Part shown: piece by piece, positions 37,101-49,600 of the stretch | Layout: every line of letters begins with the position of its first letter | How positions within the stretch are numbered: position 1 is the stretch's first letter | From: Plantago elongata | Taxonomy: Eukaryota > Streptophyta > Magnoliopsida > Lamiales > Plantaginaceae | Assembly (NCBI GenBank): GCA_036897095.1 | Contig: JAYMSP010000043.1 | Location: forward strand, 41,571-105,570 | Length of the DNA: 64,000 bases | Direction: 5' to 3' | Notes under the pieces: generated by a model | Database searches by the model: none | Told to the model about the DNA's origin: nothing | Seen by the model: only the letters and a program-made list of their open reading frames with translations | Position numbers and translations under genes: made by a program

Positions 37101-38849
37101 TGTAGTGCTGCATTCTTCCTTTCTTGTCAGCGCTGCTTGCGGTGTCTATTTTTTGAATAACGTTTGTGCATTTTCTATTATATTATTCTGATTGTTATGT
37201 CGTTTGCAGGCCGAGGGACCAAAATCTCCTGAAGAGATTTTAACAGTATTGCAGAGAGTGCTTGAAGAAAGTGCTCCTGTTCTTGTTTCAGCCAGAGTAG
37301 AAGCTGAAGAAAGAAGAACTAATTTGCGTTTGAGAGAAGAGCAGGATGCTGCTTATCAAGCAGCACTTGAGGCTGATCAGGTATGTCAATCTCTAATATC
37401 CTTTGGTTTGCTATCGCTTGTTCCTTAATGGCCAATGTCAACTCAATGTCATCGGTTGTTCTTCCTAACTGGCTTGGTCAAATTGTTTGTCTAATGCAAA
37501 TAGAATACATTAAGGTACTTATTTCATGTATGTATTAGGCTCGTGAGCGTCAGCGAAAAGAAGAGCAAGAACGGCTTGAACGTGAAGCTGCTGAAGCTGA
37601 GAGGAAAAGAAAGGAAGAGGAAGAGGCCCGTGAAAGAGCAGTGCAGGAAGCTGCCGAGAGAGAAGCCGCATTAGCTAAACTTCGGGAGGAGAAAGCTTTG
37701 TCGTTAGGTAGTGAACCTGGGAAAGGACCTGATGTCACTCAAGTAAGTATATATTCTCACTTTCACCATCATCCAATACGGGGATTGGAATATGCCTGTT
37801 GTCTAAAGTATATATTCTCACTTTAATTTCATCTTGTTATCATACAATTTTCTTTTTTTAGTGTATGGTGTAGAAATTTTTAAACACGGCATTCTAATTT
37901 GGAGAGAAATCATATACTTCCTCCAGCCAGAGCAAATGTCCCATAGCTTTTGGACAAGGAGATTAGGTATAAAGTATATATAACAAGGGGATCTAAGATT
38001 CCTCATGAAAAGATAAGAACCAACTCCTGCTGTTGCATACAAACTGTCTTAGTATTCAACAGACACATTCTATATTTATGCTTACATCTATATAATAAGG
38101 TCCGTACATGCAATGATTAGAGCCTAGAGGTACTGTTGGCTTCACTTTTATGGTGATCCAGGATGTAAGTGGAACTGGAGAGTTTAGCCAGGGCTCATGG
38201 GATTATCAGTTATGTATGGGGTTGAGTTGTACTGGGGGTGTGAATCTTGTAATTTTTGTTTCTGCAGTCTGCACCCCACCCCCAAAAAAACGCAGGCAAA
38301 TAGGAATAGGTGTATATTTATACAATTAGACATCGTGGTGAACGCCACCCTCACTTAGTTACAATGGATGTATTAATTTGCATTTTATAGATGCATGTGT
38401 ATTAATTTGGGCCACAATTTCTCGATTGAAAATAAGGCAAGGTTTAGGTAACGGCTTAATAGGGAATTGTATTTTAATGGAAGTTCATTTATGCCATTTT
38501 GTTTTATATCGTATCATCATCCTCTCAGTTTTTTAATTTCTTGGTAAGACAAGTAAATAACTTTGTTTTATGTCCTGCAACATTTGAACAATTAACATAG
38601 GATAATTCTATGGTACTGTAGGTCTTGGTCCGTTTTCCATCAGGAGACCGCAAAGAGAGGAGGTTCCATTCTACCGCTACGATAAAATCTCTGTACGACT
38701 ATGTCGATTCTTTAGGTTGCTTAGAAGTTGACAGCTACAGCCTTATTTCCAACTTCCCTCGCACTGTCTACGGGGAGGAGAAGCTCTCATTATCCCTGAG
38801 AGAAGCTGGATTACACCCTCAAGCCAGCCTTTTTGTAGAAATGCACTAA
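34170..38849 (+). CDS. PUX10: UBA/UAS/UBX-domain protein, PUX10 (FAF2-like)
   Basis: Four exons: 34170-34958, 37210-37380, 37539-37742 and 38622-38849 (1,392 nt, 463 residues). The domain order is UBA (1-42, MGDVADKLAYFQAITGI), a Ser-rich linker, a long hydrophobic hairpin (about 83-125, LAWKLITLPFSIVSTSLGLI, VVGFGLWAAGGILSYSLGAI), a UAS thioredoxin-like domain (about 145-285), a charged coiled coil (EERRTNLRLREEQDAAYQ), and a C-terminal UBX (VLVRFPSGDRKERRF onward). Arabidopsis PUX10 inserts through the hydrophobic stretch into lipid droplets and recruits the CDC48/p97 segregase to extract ubiquitinated oleosins. Length and architecture match that protein. The 2.25 kb first intron holds a 434-bp hAT element. 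The start is the first ATG after an AT-poor leader. Confidence 0.95.
35751..36184. mobile_element. non-autonomous hAT element, 434 bp, exact 8-bp target duplication
   Basis: GTTGTCCT occurs on both sides (35,743-35,750 and 36,185-36,192). The left end CAGTGGCGAAGGCAG and the right end, reverse-complemented, CATGGGCGAAGCTAGG, are imperfect inverted repeats with the CAGTGGCG start common in plant hAT elements. The interior is AT-rich and non-coding. It lies in intron 1 of the PUX10-like gene. Confidence 0.88.
37927..38035. mobile_element. Stowaway-like MITE left-end remnant
   Basis: ATACTTCCTCCAGCCAGAGC, followed by AAATGTCCCATAGC, resembles a Stowaway terminus. No matching right end is seen. 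It lies in intron 3 of the PUX10-like gene. Confidence 0.3.
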
Positions 38850-39276
38850 TGCAGTTGGATCGCAAAATATCAAGTGCTCCATGATGGACTTTGGAACATG
38901 CTACCTAGCATTTTCATTACTTGCTTTCGGAAAATATATCCAGCGATGACATTGGGACAATTCTTGGCTGTACCTGTGTTTACATCATAGTTTAGATGGC
39001 AAGATTACACTAGAGAAGTGGACCTAATAAATTTGACCTCGCATGTATAATTTTACATATGTTACATTGTCATATTCTGCTTTGTGATCACTACAGTATG
39101 ATTTAAGTACTTAAGTTGGCCCAGCTTGTTCAAACAGTTGATTTTGTGACTTGTATTGTATCTATAGCAGTTTTTCATTTGGTGAAGTGAGAAAATATTG
39201 TTTGGGGAGTACATCACTTTCCTTGAGGCCTCGAGTATCATTCCATGTTTAGGCAGGCAACCCCCTTAACAGCATA

Positions 39277-39726
39277 TAGGGTTGCAATGGTTGGTTAAAA
39301 ATTATAACCATAACCAACTAATAATTATTTATTTTTTTCAAACGGTTATTAACCATAACCGTATAACAATCGACTGATTACAATCATAATAGGTTCGGTT
39401 TTTGGTTACGGTTACGGTTAAAAATCGTTAAAAAATATTTTTTTACGAAAATAAATTTTTTTTTCAAAAATAATTTTTTTTGCAAATTTTCACCTCGAGT
39501 AAGAAAGAATTTTCAAAAACCGATTAATAACCTTACTCGAGAATTTTCAAAAACCGATTAATAACCTAAACCTATGATTATTTTCGATTATGCGACTTAA
39601 TCATAACCGGTGAGAAAAATTATTGATTATGATTATGATTATTATTAATTGGTTATGATTATGGTTATAATCTAAATTAGAATAGTGATTATGGTTATGA
39701 TTTTTAATCAACCATTGCAATCTCTA
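39277..39726. mobile_element. hAT-like MITE, 450 bp, inserted in copy A
   Basis: The left end TAGGGTTGCAATGGTTGG and the right end, reverse-complemented, TAGAGATTGCAATGGTTG, continue as matching arms (TTAAAAAT.ATAACCATAA) for about 40 bases. The element is absent from the paralogous position in copy B (about 42,150-42,168), which supports insertion. The flanking octamers ACAGCATA and CCTGCAGA match at only five positions, so any 8-bp duplication is old. Confidence 0.7.
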
Positions 39727-40045
39727 CCTGCAGAGACACGAAGGTTTATTTCGCTTTCTTTTGTGTTATAAGTTTTAAGATTTTTACTGGTACAACTTGA
39801 TTAATACGTGGAGGGACGAGTACGTCTATGTTTACACAAGCTCAAAGGCATAATATATTCCACAACTCTGCACTATAACAAATCATAATTCGAGTTGGGT
39901 TCATGCCTAACAAGTAACGACACTGTAAACTTGTTCGAATTAACTCATCACAAGTCATTCATTTCACGTAAAATCTTCTTATGACTTATCTTTGATCCTC
40001 TTTGCTAGATTAATTCGACAAAACAATACTGAACTACTTTAAATA

Positions 40046-40147
40046 ATTTTTTTCAACTGAATGTTCAATTCAATTCAACTCTATTTATTTATATTTTATT
40101 CTATATTTTAATTTAGTTTATTAAATTTTAATTGAAGAGAACAAAAT
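40046..40147. mobile_element. short CAACTGA-type MITE in copy A
   Basis: The stretch runs from TTTTTTTCAACTGAATGTTC to TTAATTGAAGAGAACAAAAT, the same ends as the units at 15,850-16,151. It is missing from the paralogous position in copy B (about 43,727-43,731). Confidence 0.6.
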
Positions 40148-40190
40148 CTAAGACAACTAGCCAGACAAGTTCGGGTGTATGTATGAATAA

Positions 40191-41280
40191 CTTTTGTACT
40201 GTAACGGTGGAACCAAAATGTCTAAGACTATTATATGTATACAAATAATTGTATATAAGTTTATCAGTCGGGAATATATATGGAGGACCTTCGTACATGA
40301 ATTAAATTTGGGCCCATTTTATGTACGAAAATAATTGTTTAAAAGTTCGTAAATCTGATTCAAAATTTCTTGTACCCCTAAAATTTTACTACTTTTTAAT
40401 TTCTTTCTATAAAAAAGTACATAAAGATGCCACTTTATATAGTGAACTTTCATATAAGACATCTTTTAAAAAAATATTACATATAAAGTTGATATATTTT
40501 TTGAGTCCTAATTTCTCCCAACTACAACATGATTTTCTATTAAAAATATTAAGAGAAAGTAAATTAAGTAAGAGAGAATGTGATAAAGTGAAAAAAATTG
40601 AATAAAATACGAGAAATGGTGATAAAGTAGGGGAAAAAATAAATATAAATAAAGTAGCAGATAGACTTTCCATTTAATGGATGTGAAGATGAAGTTATGA
40701 CGAACCAAAACGAAATATGAAAAGATTAAGTTGGAACGGTAGAAGTATATGTCATATTCATTGCACAGTTTAGGGGAAATCATTTTATACCATACACACG
40801 TCCATTTTAAATACTACAAAATGAATATGTATTTTTTTTTTATACTTCACAATGACTACTTGTCCAACAGATATACTCCGATCATTTTTTTCTCCTATTT
40901 GATGATTTTTTATACGTACCTCGAGTATCTCACACGCTCGACAAAATGATTGTGTATTTTTTAAATTTCTTCTTCTTTTTTTATTGTCTCTCAAAATAAT
41001 TTTCTAGACTGAATTATGAGATGACACATGTCGAGCACATGAGGTATTTTCGTGTGAGATAGTTCCAACGTTGGTAATAAATATCAAATTCGAGTAAACG
41101 AAATGACCCCAAGTATATTATCTTGATAAATAATCATTGTGAAATATATAAAATATATATAATTATTGTGCAAATAGATGTGTTTCACTTAGTGATTATT
41201 GTATAATCTGATGTGTCTCACCTGTGATTTCCAAGTCCAATGGGAGAAGTCATGCATCGCCGTCGAATGACCTCCTACAG
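40191..41280. other. intergenic DNA with Stowaway-like end near 40,745
   Basis: AT-rich sequence without a convincing gene. AGTTGGAACGGTAGAAGTAT near 40,730-40,749, with GAAATATGAAAAGATTAAG before it, resembles the Stowaway-like end at 13,650. The 88-94 codon ORFs here are low-complexity shadows of AT-rich DNA. Confidence 0.4.
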
Positions 41281-41437
41281 TCCTACTTTATGCAATAGTT
41301 GTATGTGTGCAGAGGAAGTGATTGTGGAGAAATATAGCATCGTGGATGAGATATGAAGGTGTAATAATAGCATGGCTGGACATCTGGAAACTTCTCGATG
41401 ATGCTCATCATGTTTTCGAAGGTGCTGAGTCTCCCAC

Positions 41438-41518
41438 GGTGCACCCCCTATTAAAAAGAGTGTGTGATCTTCATGAAATGGTACACAAATCCCACACTCT
41501 TCATGAGAAGGGTGCACC
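41438..41518. repeat. 81-bp hairpin with self-complementary GGTGCACC ends
   Basis: GGTGCACCC at the left and GGGTGCACC at the right bound arms that continue as AAGAGTGTGTG and CCACACTCTT, leaving a loop of about 25 bases. The terminal octamer GGTGCACC is itself a palindrome. No target duplication was recognised. Confidence 0.6.
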
Positions 41519-41546
41519 AGAGAAGACCTAGCATTAAATCTCCTCG

Positions 41547-41900
41547 TAATCTTTTTTCTTTTTCTTTTTTTAATGAAACGGCTAAAAACTTTTATTAACA
41601 AGATCTAACAATATAAATAATGATCTCAACAAAACAATTAAAAGAAAAAGAGAAATAAATCATCCAAACCATAGAACGAGTTCTAAATCTCCAGTAAAGA
41701 GTTATCCAAACAAATACAACTATCAAAATTAACGCGAAATCTAGATCTCAACATTAGGAAATGCCCAACCATCAAAAAATGTTCCATCTTCACCTCAATT
41801 AGCTTATCTTCCCCATAAAAAACTGAATCTCAACCTCGTAGTGACGCTGCACGATAAGATCTAGCCCTGCTGAATCTTCATTGCCTGCTCTGATTAAACA
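41547..41900 (-). mobile_element. LINE 3' end with A-rich tail
   Basis: On the minus strand the sequence ends with TTGTTAATAAAAGTTTTTAG, then CCGTTTCATT, then an A-rich tail (AAAAAAAGAAAAAGAAAAAA). This termination style is common in plant LINE and LINE-derived insertions. Upstream is AT-rich non-coding sequence (GATAACTCTTTACTGGAGA). The 5' boundary is unclear, and no reverse-transcriptase coding is present. Confidence 0.5.
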
Positions 41901-43148
41901 AAAGATTTACTTGTTACTTCACCCCTTTGTTTGTTTCACTCACATTAAAAAACATGATGGGGAACTCTTCAGTTGTTCAGTAACATAATGTAACCATTCT
42001 GATCACTGCATTATACTTAAGTTGGCCCAGCTTGTTCAAACAATTGATTTTGTGACTTGTATCTTGTGCAGTTTTCATTTGGTGAAGTGATAAAATATTG
42101 TTGGGGAGTACAGCACTTTCCCTGAGACCTGAGAATTCCATGTTTAGGCAGGCAACCATTTTGCCTGCAGAGACACTATAAGTGAAGTTTTATTCCGCGG
42201 TCTATTTATAATAAAATTTTGAGTTCTCAACTGGTACTACCTTAATGAGTAATACATGGAGGGAGTCTGTATCTGGCTTCCACTCTGTATTAATGCACTT
42301 CAATTGAATGGTCATCAGACCGCTGTTTACACAAGCATGAAATATTCCACAACTCTGCACTATTCTATTGCAGCAAAACAAACCATATCAAGATTTCTGA
42401 TACGGAAGGAAAATGGATATTAGAAACCATCAATAATCAAAATTTGAATTGGATTTCATGCCTAACAACTCTGTAAACTTGGTCGAACCCAACTTGTCGC
42501 AACTCATTCAAATGTGAAATTCACTTCGACCTGCTCTACTAACAACAGTCAGCATCACTCAAGAAAGTGGGGGATGGGATAAGTGAAGGAAGTTGGGAAA
42601 TTCTAGCAAAAAGTCTGAGCCTACACAGCTATGAAAGAAAGGTATCGCAGAACAAGGAATGAACACCAATCCACACTGTGAAGTCTCTTGACAAAATACA
42701 TGTTTAGTTAATTATGAAGTCATGAGATATTAACCTTTTCCAAATGGGGCAAAGACAGCATCAAGCTATTCAAGATTTTTACAGAAAGTGTACCTCTGGA
42801 CGAGATCTTCTTCAGTAAATTTTCCATCGTAACCTCAATTTATAACAACTAAATGTCATATAATGAAGACAGAAAAATATCACAAAGAATCATCACCGTG
42901 ATGCTTTATAATTTATATACAGAAAGCACTTGAAACATTTGAAGCGACATCATATTCACAGGGCTTATTCACAGATTTGAGTACATGACTTTACACAAAG
43001 TAGACTAGCATATAAGCAGATGAATCAACAACAAATCGACATTTTGAATTTATAAGCACCTTCGGCCAAATATAATCCCAGAGCATCCATACACTTGTGA
43101 CTTGTCCAAGATTGGGCTGTGCAGTGTGAGAGAACATTTCAAAATGAA

Positions 43149-44425
43149 TCACCAGTTATCCTTTACAATTTTTGACTTCTCCAGGACAAATTTACCTTCC
43201 TTGTACTTCTGTGTTTCTTCGTAAGCTCTCTCATATTTCCACCCAAGTACCTGGCGACAATCAGAGCAGTAGACATCAGCAACTTTATGAAGACCGGTCA
43301 TCAGATGCCTATCTTCCATAGGCCCCAAGGAGAAGTTCATAGCATGGGAAAACAGGAATGCTCGGCCATGTTTACCCTGTCATTGATATCACACGTTAAC
43401 TACTTAAAAGAAGACTTGTAACAGCTAAGAGAACAACATATACAAGGTGCATGACTGGGGGTTAATTACAAATCACAATAGCGAATACACCAAGAAAACC
43501 GAACCAATCCAAACTCTTAACCAAATCAGAGCAGCAATTATCTTCTTTGCCTTCCAGTAATCACCGGAAACTAGTCCTTAATAGACAGTTAAACTTCAGA
43601 GGCATGAAAAGTATCTAGAGTAAAACAACAGCCTCTAAGTTGCAGAAAACTAAATTTTATACATAAAGCCTTTCGACTTATCTTGATACTCGGTGGATTA
43701 ATTCAACAGCACAATACTAAACTACCTGACTAAAACAACTAGCAAGAGCTCTTTCAAAGAATAAAGCAAACTAGACTAACTACAGTGAGGTAATGCTGTC
43801 ACCTGAAATGCTTTGGAAATGATATCGTCATGAAGAGCCACATGATTTCTGCAATTACAGCAACTGTATAATCTGGGACCAACAACATCACCAGCCATTG
43901 GATGATTCATCTGTATTCAACACCATGCCATCATCTAAATCATTCTTTCTTTAGCTAGAGTAAGAATCAAGGAAAAAATGTCCCCTTCAAGAAAACTTCA
44001 CATTCAAGTTCTCAGAACTAAGAAAAAGTCAATAGTACCTTGTTGTTTCCTTATAACATTTTCTCTATGACTATATGCCTAACAGACAAATACATATTCC
44101 TCGCCAATAAAACAAGAAAGTGGTAAAAGGAAAAAGAAGAGAAACAAAGAAATAATACTTTGAGAGTTCGACAATGATAAGACATTCAGCAGTGAAAAAA
44201 GTGATCAGTAACAGTAAGAGATAGACCGAGACAAGAATTTGAAGAACAGAAGAGATGAAAGACGAATAATCAAGAATTAAGCCAACCAAGAAGCAATTTT
44301 TATCGTTTGAAAATGAAAAGCCATATGAACGCAGCAACACCCAATTACATAAAGTAGCTGAAAATCAAACAACAATGAAATTCTCTGCGAAAAATTCCAG
44401 AAAATACCTGATCATCGCGATTCAT
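43149..44425 (-). CDS. Yippee-like protein, At4g27745 type
   Basis: Three coding exons on the minus strand: 44408-44425, 43803-43910 and 43149-43376 (354 nt, 117 residues). After [16 protein letters not shown] the Yippee domain runs almost to the end: [76 protein letters not shown]. The two CxxC pairs (CCNC and CSDC) are the zinc ligands. Yippee proteins are small zinc-binding eukaryotic proteins; in animals some are CTLH/GID ubiquitin-ligase subunits or CENP-related factors, while the plant role is poorly defined. The short first exon only supplies MNRDDQ; a start at MNHPM (exon 2) is also possible. A partial duplicate of the 3' region lies at 39-40 kb. Confidence 0.9.
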
Positions 44426-44730
44426 TTGAGCAGGTGAAAACGAGTAAAGACTCCTTGTGAGTGTGTTTTTGGATAGAGAGAGTGAATTAGTTTGGTTTAA
44501 AAGGGGGTAGTTTGAACTTTGTATTAATGAATGAGTCAACAGTATAAATGGAAGTTTTGGAGTTGAATTGATGAATGATTGATCTATATATGAAGTAGAA
44601 GAAAAAGAAGAAGAAGACACACGGGTATGGTCTAGCTAGCAGTGCGGTTGTAGAGGAAGAAGAAGAATCAAGAAAACATGTAGTAATTTCGATCAAAATC
44701 AATTGTCACCTGTCTGTGATCACTAAAACA

Positions 44731-44742
44731 GTATTTTTATAC
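44731..44742 (-). promoter_or_regulatory. candidate TATA box of the Yippee-like gene
   Basis: On the minus strand GTATAAAAATAC lies about 300 bases upstream of the ATG. It precedes a CT-rich leader (CTTCTTCTTCTTTTTCTTC) typical of plant 5' UTRs. Confidence 0.45.
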
Positions 44743-44949
44743 ACGCAAGGTTATGACGGTATGGCTTTTTGTGACAAATGTGGAAAACTTTAGGCCTCCA
44801 ATTCACGTTTTGCATATTTGTCCTAAAAGGTAGTAGTATTGGTTAATTTATTAATCTATCTATTTAAATTTATTTTAATATTTTTTAATAATAATATAAA
44901 ATTTACATTTTACACTTAAATAGTATGAATTTTACATTGCAATACTAAT

Positions 44950-45289
44950 CCTCAAACAATATGAAGTTTACATTTGTAAACCATTCTATCTATTTCTTCT
45001 TCAGAACTCCTCACCACCTCCCTCGTCATCAACACTGCACCACCATGGTCGGCAGCCAGAATTCGGCCGCCAGGCCTCTTTAGCGACAGCCCCAAATCGA
45101 AGATGTTACCAATTGGAGCTGTCCCTTGATAGTTCCGATTGAGAGTTGTGAAACTACGATTGGAGCTATCATAGCTTCCAATCGGGAGCTGTGAAAAACT
45201 GCTCCGGTGAGGAGCTTTTACAGCTATCACCGGAGATTTTTTAAGGAGGGAAAGTAAGGTTGATGCAGATGTGGTGGTGGTGGTGGTGA
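44950..45289. other. GC-richer stretch with GATTGGAGCTAT quasi-repeats, ORF not accepted
   Basis: A 126-codon minus-strand ORF spans this region, but its sequence reflects a (GGTGGT)n run (about 45,269-45,287) and short repeats of CGATTGGAGCTAT/GGGAGCTGTGA. No domain is recognisable and there is no splice support. It is recorded as non-coding. Confidence 0.4.
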
Positions 45290-45352
45290 TGATGGTTAGA
45301 GGTGATGACAAGCTAAGACACCCCGTAACCATGAGGTCATGGGTTCGATTCC
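45290..45352 (+). mobile_element. tRNA-like SINE head
   Basis: ACAAGCTAAGACACCCCGTA, then AACCATGAGGTCATGGGTTC, then GATTCCCC contain a perfect B-box core (GGTTCGATTCC) in the setting typical of plant SINEs, with a degraded A-box. The 3' boundary is not resolved. The downstream body, up to about 45,430, is AT-rich. Confidence 0.45.
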
Positions 45353-45439
45353 CCGAAATGGGTGATTATATTCTCTGAATAGAGATTGGTAGTGATTTGC
45401 ATCTAGAATCAATTGATAAATTGTAATGCTATATTTCAT

Positions 45440-46380
45440 GTTAATTAATAAAAAAAATAGTCTGTAAATTACGGAAGCTAAGTTAAATCCCATAATTCAC
45501 ATAATAGTATACAAAACACGAAAGGTAAGTGAAACCAACAAACAATTACAACAAGATAAAGTTGGTGTTATACATACACATGAAAAATAAGACAATGTTC
45601 AGTCATCAAACATCACTGATTAGATTGAACTATCACGTTAGTACTTAATAACATTAATTTATCTTTCAGGTCACCTCATTGATATATGTCAAACAAATCT
45701 CATAAAAAAACATAATTTTCTTACACAAATAAAAGGACTACATATATTAATTGTAAGTATATATGTCGAATCCTTGTATTTGATTAAGCGTTATCTTTCT
45801 TCATATTCTAGAAAAGAAGTTTCACATACAAGTCCGTCACTTGTGTTTCACATACATTCTAGAAAGAAGTTTCACACAGAAGTTCCACATATATACAAGA
45901 ACAAGACATAAAAGTGAAAAAAATGGACAGTAATGGCAAAACCTATATTAATCGAGGGTTGACTGAATATACGGAAATAAACCGAACCCTATTGTATTTA
46001 AACTTCAAAGTTACATATTGGTATATTTTATAATTCATATTAAATGTGGCATCAAGAATTAAATGTCTAATCTATTTTACCTTTGAATATCTATACTTAC
46101 ACTATATAATTAGATTATTATTTGTTATTATAATTATTAACAAGACATCAACTATATTATTAAAAGGTGTACATATTGAGTCATATATTTGTGCAAAAAG
46201 TACATTTAAAAAATATTATTAGTAGGTTAATTCATATTGATCCGGTTAAATTTACTTTAGTAGGTAGTTCGAGTTAATTGCCAGATTTAAATTTGAAAAC
46301 ATAGTCCATCACAATTTTTTTTTCAATTTTAGTCCTACAATCCGAAATGATTCTATAAGCAAACATTAGAAAATTTAAGT
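45440..46380. other. AT-rich intergenic DNA, no gene seen
   Basis: No ORF of note. A TTCTAGAAAAGAAGTTTCACA word and a close variant occur near 45,807 and 45,845. The last ~250 bases before 46,628 are probably the MTA promoter and leader. Confidence 0.5.
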
Positions 46381-46627
46381 CCTTGAACATAAATAAAAGA
46401 GCTTCTTCTTCACTAGTCGATTCGTCTTCAATTGGGAAAAATAAACAGAAACAGAGCCCAAAATCCCCAAAACCTTGCAGAACCCTATTGGCCTTTCCCT
46501 ACTCAACGGAAGCAATTTTTCTGTACGAATATCTCTACTACTAGTGAGCTAATTAAGCTGAGTAGCTGACAAACAAACAATCAATTAACTAGACTACTGA
46601 TTAAGCTGATTAAGCTGCAAACCTACA

Positions 46628-49600
46628 ATGGAGGCTCAGTCTTCACTCGCAGAAGCTAACGAAGACGCACTCACATCAATCAAGTCGAAGAAGCTCCGCC
46701 TCGAGAATCGAGTCGATACTCTCCACTCTACGCAATTAGACCTCATTGCTTCCCTTCGAACCCTATCCCCATCACTCGTCTCATCTCTCGACCTTTCTCT
46801 CAAAGCTCTATCTACAATCAGTAACAGGCCATACACGCCTCTCTCCGATATTCTCCCCTCCCAACCGCCACCCGTTTTAACCAGATCCAACCTCCCCAAA
46901 TTGTCATTGGACGACGATTCTAAGCCGGTCAATTTAGCTACGGCTGAGAATGGCCAGTTGAAAGGGGATGAGAAGGTGTTGATTGAGGAGAGTGGGGGTC
47001 CGCTTTCTGTTGTCAGGTCAATGGTGGCGGTGTGTTTGATTGAGAGGGTTCCCTTTAGTCCGATAGATTCGTCTACCGTGTTGAGGAAGCTGGAGAATGA
47101 TTCTTCTTCTACGTTGGTGGAGAAGGAGGCGTTGAGGGAATTGGGAGGTGAGTCAGGGTCGATTGCGGCGGTGGAGATGGCGTTGAGGTCGATTGCGGAG
47201 GATAATGGTGGTGTGGAGCTGGAGGACTTTGTGGTTAGTGGGAAATCGAGTATTATGGTTTTGAAAATTGACAGGACTAAGCTTTTGAAAGAGTTGCCGG
47301 AGACTAAGCAGTTGAATGATGAGAATAGTAGGAGTGGGTATGGGCAGAAGAGTGGGGAGAGTACGGGTTTTGGTATTGGGAGGGGAATGCAGGATCCTTG
47401 GATGATGGTGGGACCAAGAGGTGGTGGTGTTGTTGGACCAAGGGGAATGGGAATGATGGGGGTGCCTAGAGGTGTTGGCGTGCCTCCGCCTATGCACAGG
47501 CATCCACAGATGGGTGGGTTTCAAGGTGGGGGGACAAATACTCTTTCCTCAAAGCCTAGGACTGAGGAGGATGATTTGAAAGATGTAGAGGCTTTGCTGA
47601 ATAAGAAAAGTTTCAAGGAGCAGCAGAAGTCGAAAACCGGGGAGGAGCTTTTGGATCTCATCCACAGACCAACTGCCAAGGAAACTGCTGTGGCTGCTAA
47701 AGTATGTGTGTTTGTGAAGATGCTGGTCTTTATATGTTGTTGTCATCATATTATGCATGTTTATTAGCGTAAGACAATCAGATATGCTTGTCATGCATTT
47801 AGATTATTTCACAGTTTTCCAGATTTAAGGTCTTAAAGTTATTCTATCTTTTATTGTTGCTTAGAATTCATATAACATCTTCTGGGCGTAATATATGTGC
47901 TGATTTACTCTTTGAATCTCTTTTCTTCTGGTTTTCAACTATGCATGCTGTTGCTACTACTAATTATTTAAGATGCTCCTGATTGTGTTTCAAGATACTC
48001 ATGGTTCCTATAAGTTGATTGTGGTGCGATATTGGTCATAAAGTGAGATATCATGTAGTGTTTGATGTTTACTTTGTTGGAAATTAGTTTTACAACATTC
48101 AGAATTTTTAAGATAATGAATACCAATTAAAATTTAAGCTTCCAACTGCTTTTTGTTCAACAGGACTTGTATTGTTAATCTAACAATTGTTGCAATCTAT
48201 TTGTATTAGTTCAAAAGCAAAGGTGGCTCTCAAGTGAAAGAATACTGTTTAGCGTTGACAAAAGAAGATTGCCGACATCAGGCTTCCTCCTATATTGCCT
48301 GTGGAAAGGTTAGTTTAGGGCCAGTCTCATCTCTCATACAGTCGTACTCGAAGGCCAACCTCTGTATTTATTGTTGGTCTAAGATTCTATCGATAAGTGT
48401 GAATATTTGCAAAGTCAGAATATGTCTCCCAGCTCCCGCCACCCCTCTTTCAAATTTTACCTAAATGCAACAAGGATTTGCAGAACTACATGAATGTACT
48501 TGGACATGACGTGCGTTTGAATTGATGCAGGTTCATTTTCGACGCATAATTGCAGCACATACAGATATGAATTTGGGAGATTGCTCATTTCTGGACACGT
48601 GCCGTCACATGAAGGTATGCATATGTTATTCCTTCAATACCTATTGATATAGCATATTTTTAGATCCCAAAAATTTAGAAACTGATTCTTGTCCCCATTG
48701 TTAGACTTGCAAGTATGTCCATTATGAGCTAGACTCAACTCCTGATATATCACCGATGATGATGGGGCAAGCTATAACTCCATCAAAGCCCTTGAAGCTT
48801 AGTGCCCACTATTGCTCAGAAGTAGAGCTTGGAGAACCTCAGTGGATTAATTGTGATATACGTTCATTCCGAGTGGACATTTTAGGACAGTTTGGAGTAA
48901 TAATGGCAGATCCACCATGGGATATTCACATGGAATTGCCTTATGGAACCATGGCTGATGATGAAATGCGCACTCTCAATGTTCCTGCACTACAGTCTGA
49001 TGGCCTGATATTTCTATGGGTCACAGGACGTGCAATGGAGCTCGGGCGTGAGTGGTACGTCTCAACTTTTATCGATCTCTCTATTGAACTCAATATACAG
49101 AATTATATAACTAAGTGCTCCAGTTATATTAGTCCTAATAGCATTGCTTGAAGGTCTCTGTTTTCATGCGCTCCAGACTCTGGATATTCACATGCTCAAT
49201 CAAACATTCACACACTACTGCATCTTCACTATGGGTTGGATCATTAAATAGTTGTATTTCTGTGAGATATTTATATGCCAGTTGAAAGGGTCTTATTAGG
49301 TGAAAATTCGATTTATGGAAATATTGTATGCTATATTATCAGATGATTTACTTCAATTGTACACTTGCACGCTGCATCTTTACTGTGGAAGAATTATCTG
49401 ACCTTATATTGCAATCAGTGATACTTTTAGTATGATATGCAATCCATGAGCTTGCAAGTGAAAGTTCTTATAATGCGTAAAAATAAAAAATGCTGTAGTG
49501 TTCCATAATGATCTCCGGCTTTGCACACTGTGCTGATAATGGACCACAACTGTTGGGTCTGTTATTCTCTCACACTTGATTTACTAATTTTGTGTTTCTT

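Larger units (their letters stand above)
39060..40190 (-). pseudogene. decayed partial duplicate of the Yippee-gene 3' region (copy A)
   Basis: Blocks of 39,060-40,190 match 41,975-43,755 in the same order and orientation. TTAAGTTGGCCCAGCTTGTT, TTTTCATTTGGTGAAGTGA, CCATGTTTAGGCAGGCAACC, CCTGCAGAGACAC and ATTCCACAACTCTGCACTAT each occur in both, as do a CGACTTATCTTTGAT-like block and an ACAACTAGCAAG-like block that in copy B lies inside Yippee intron 2. Copy A lacks about 1.1 kb that in copy B contains Yippee exon 3, and it carries two extra insertions (39,277-39,726 and about 40,046-40,147). It is therefore a non-coding duplicate remnant. Confidence 0.7.

Noticed and set aside
44952-45332. 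126-codon minus-strand ORF
   Set aside because: Built from a (GGT)n run, short GATTGGAGCTAT repeats and the antisense of a tRNA-like SINE head.
45290-45352. Functional tRNA gene
   Set aside because: The B-box is good but no acceptor stem or proper D-arm pairs, so a SINE head fits better.
47153-47524. 123-codon antisense ORF, His/Pro/Thr-rich
   Set aside because: Shadow of the Gly/Met-rich coding part of MTA exon 1 on the opposite strand.
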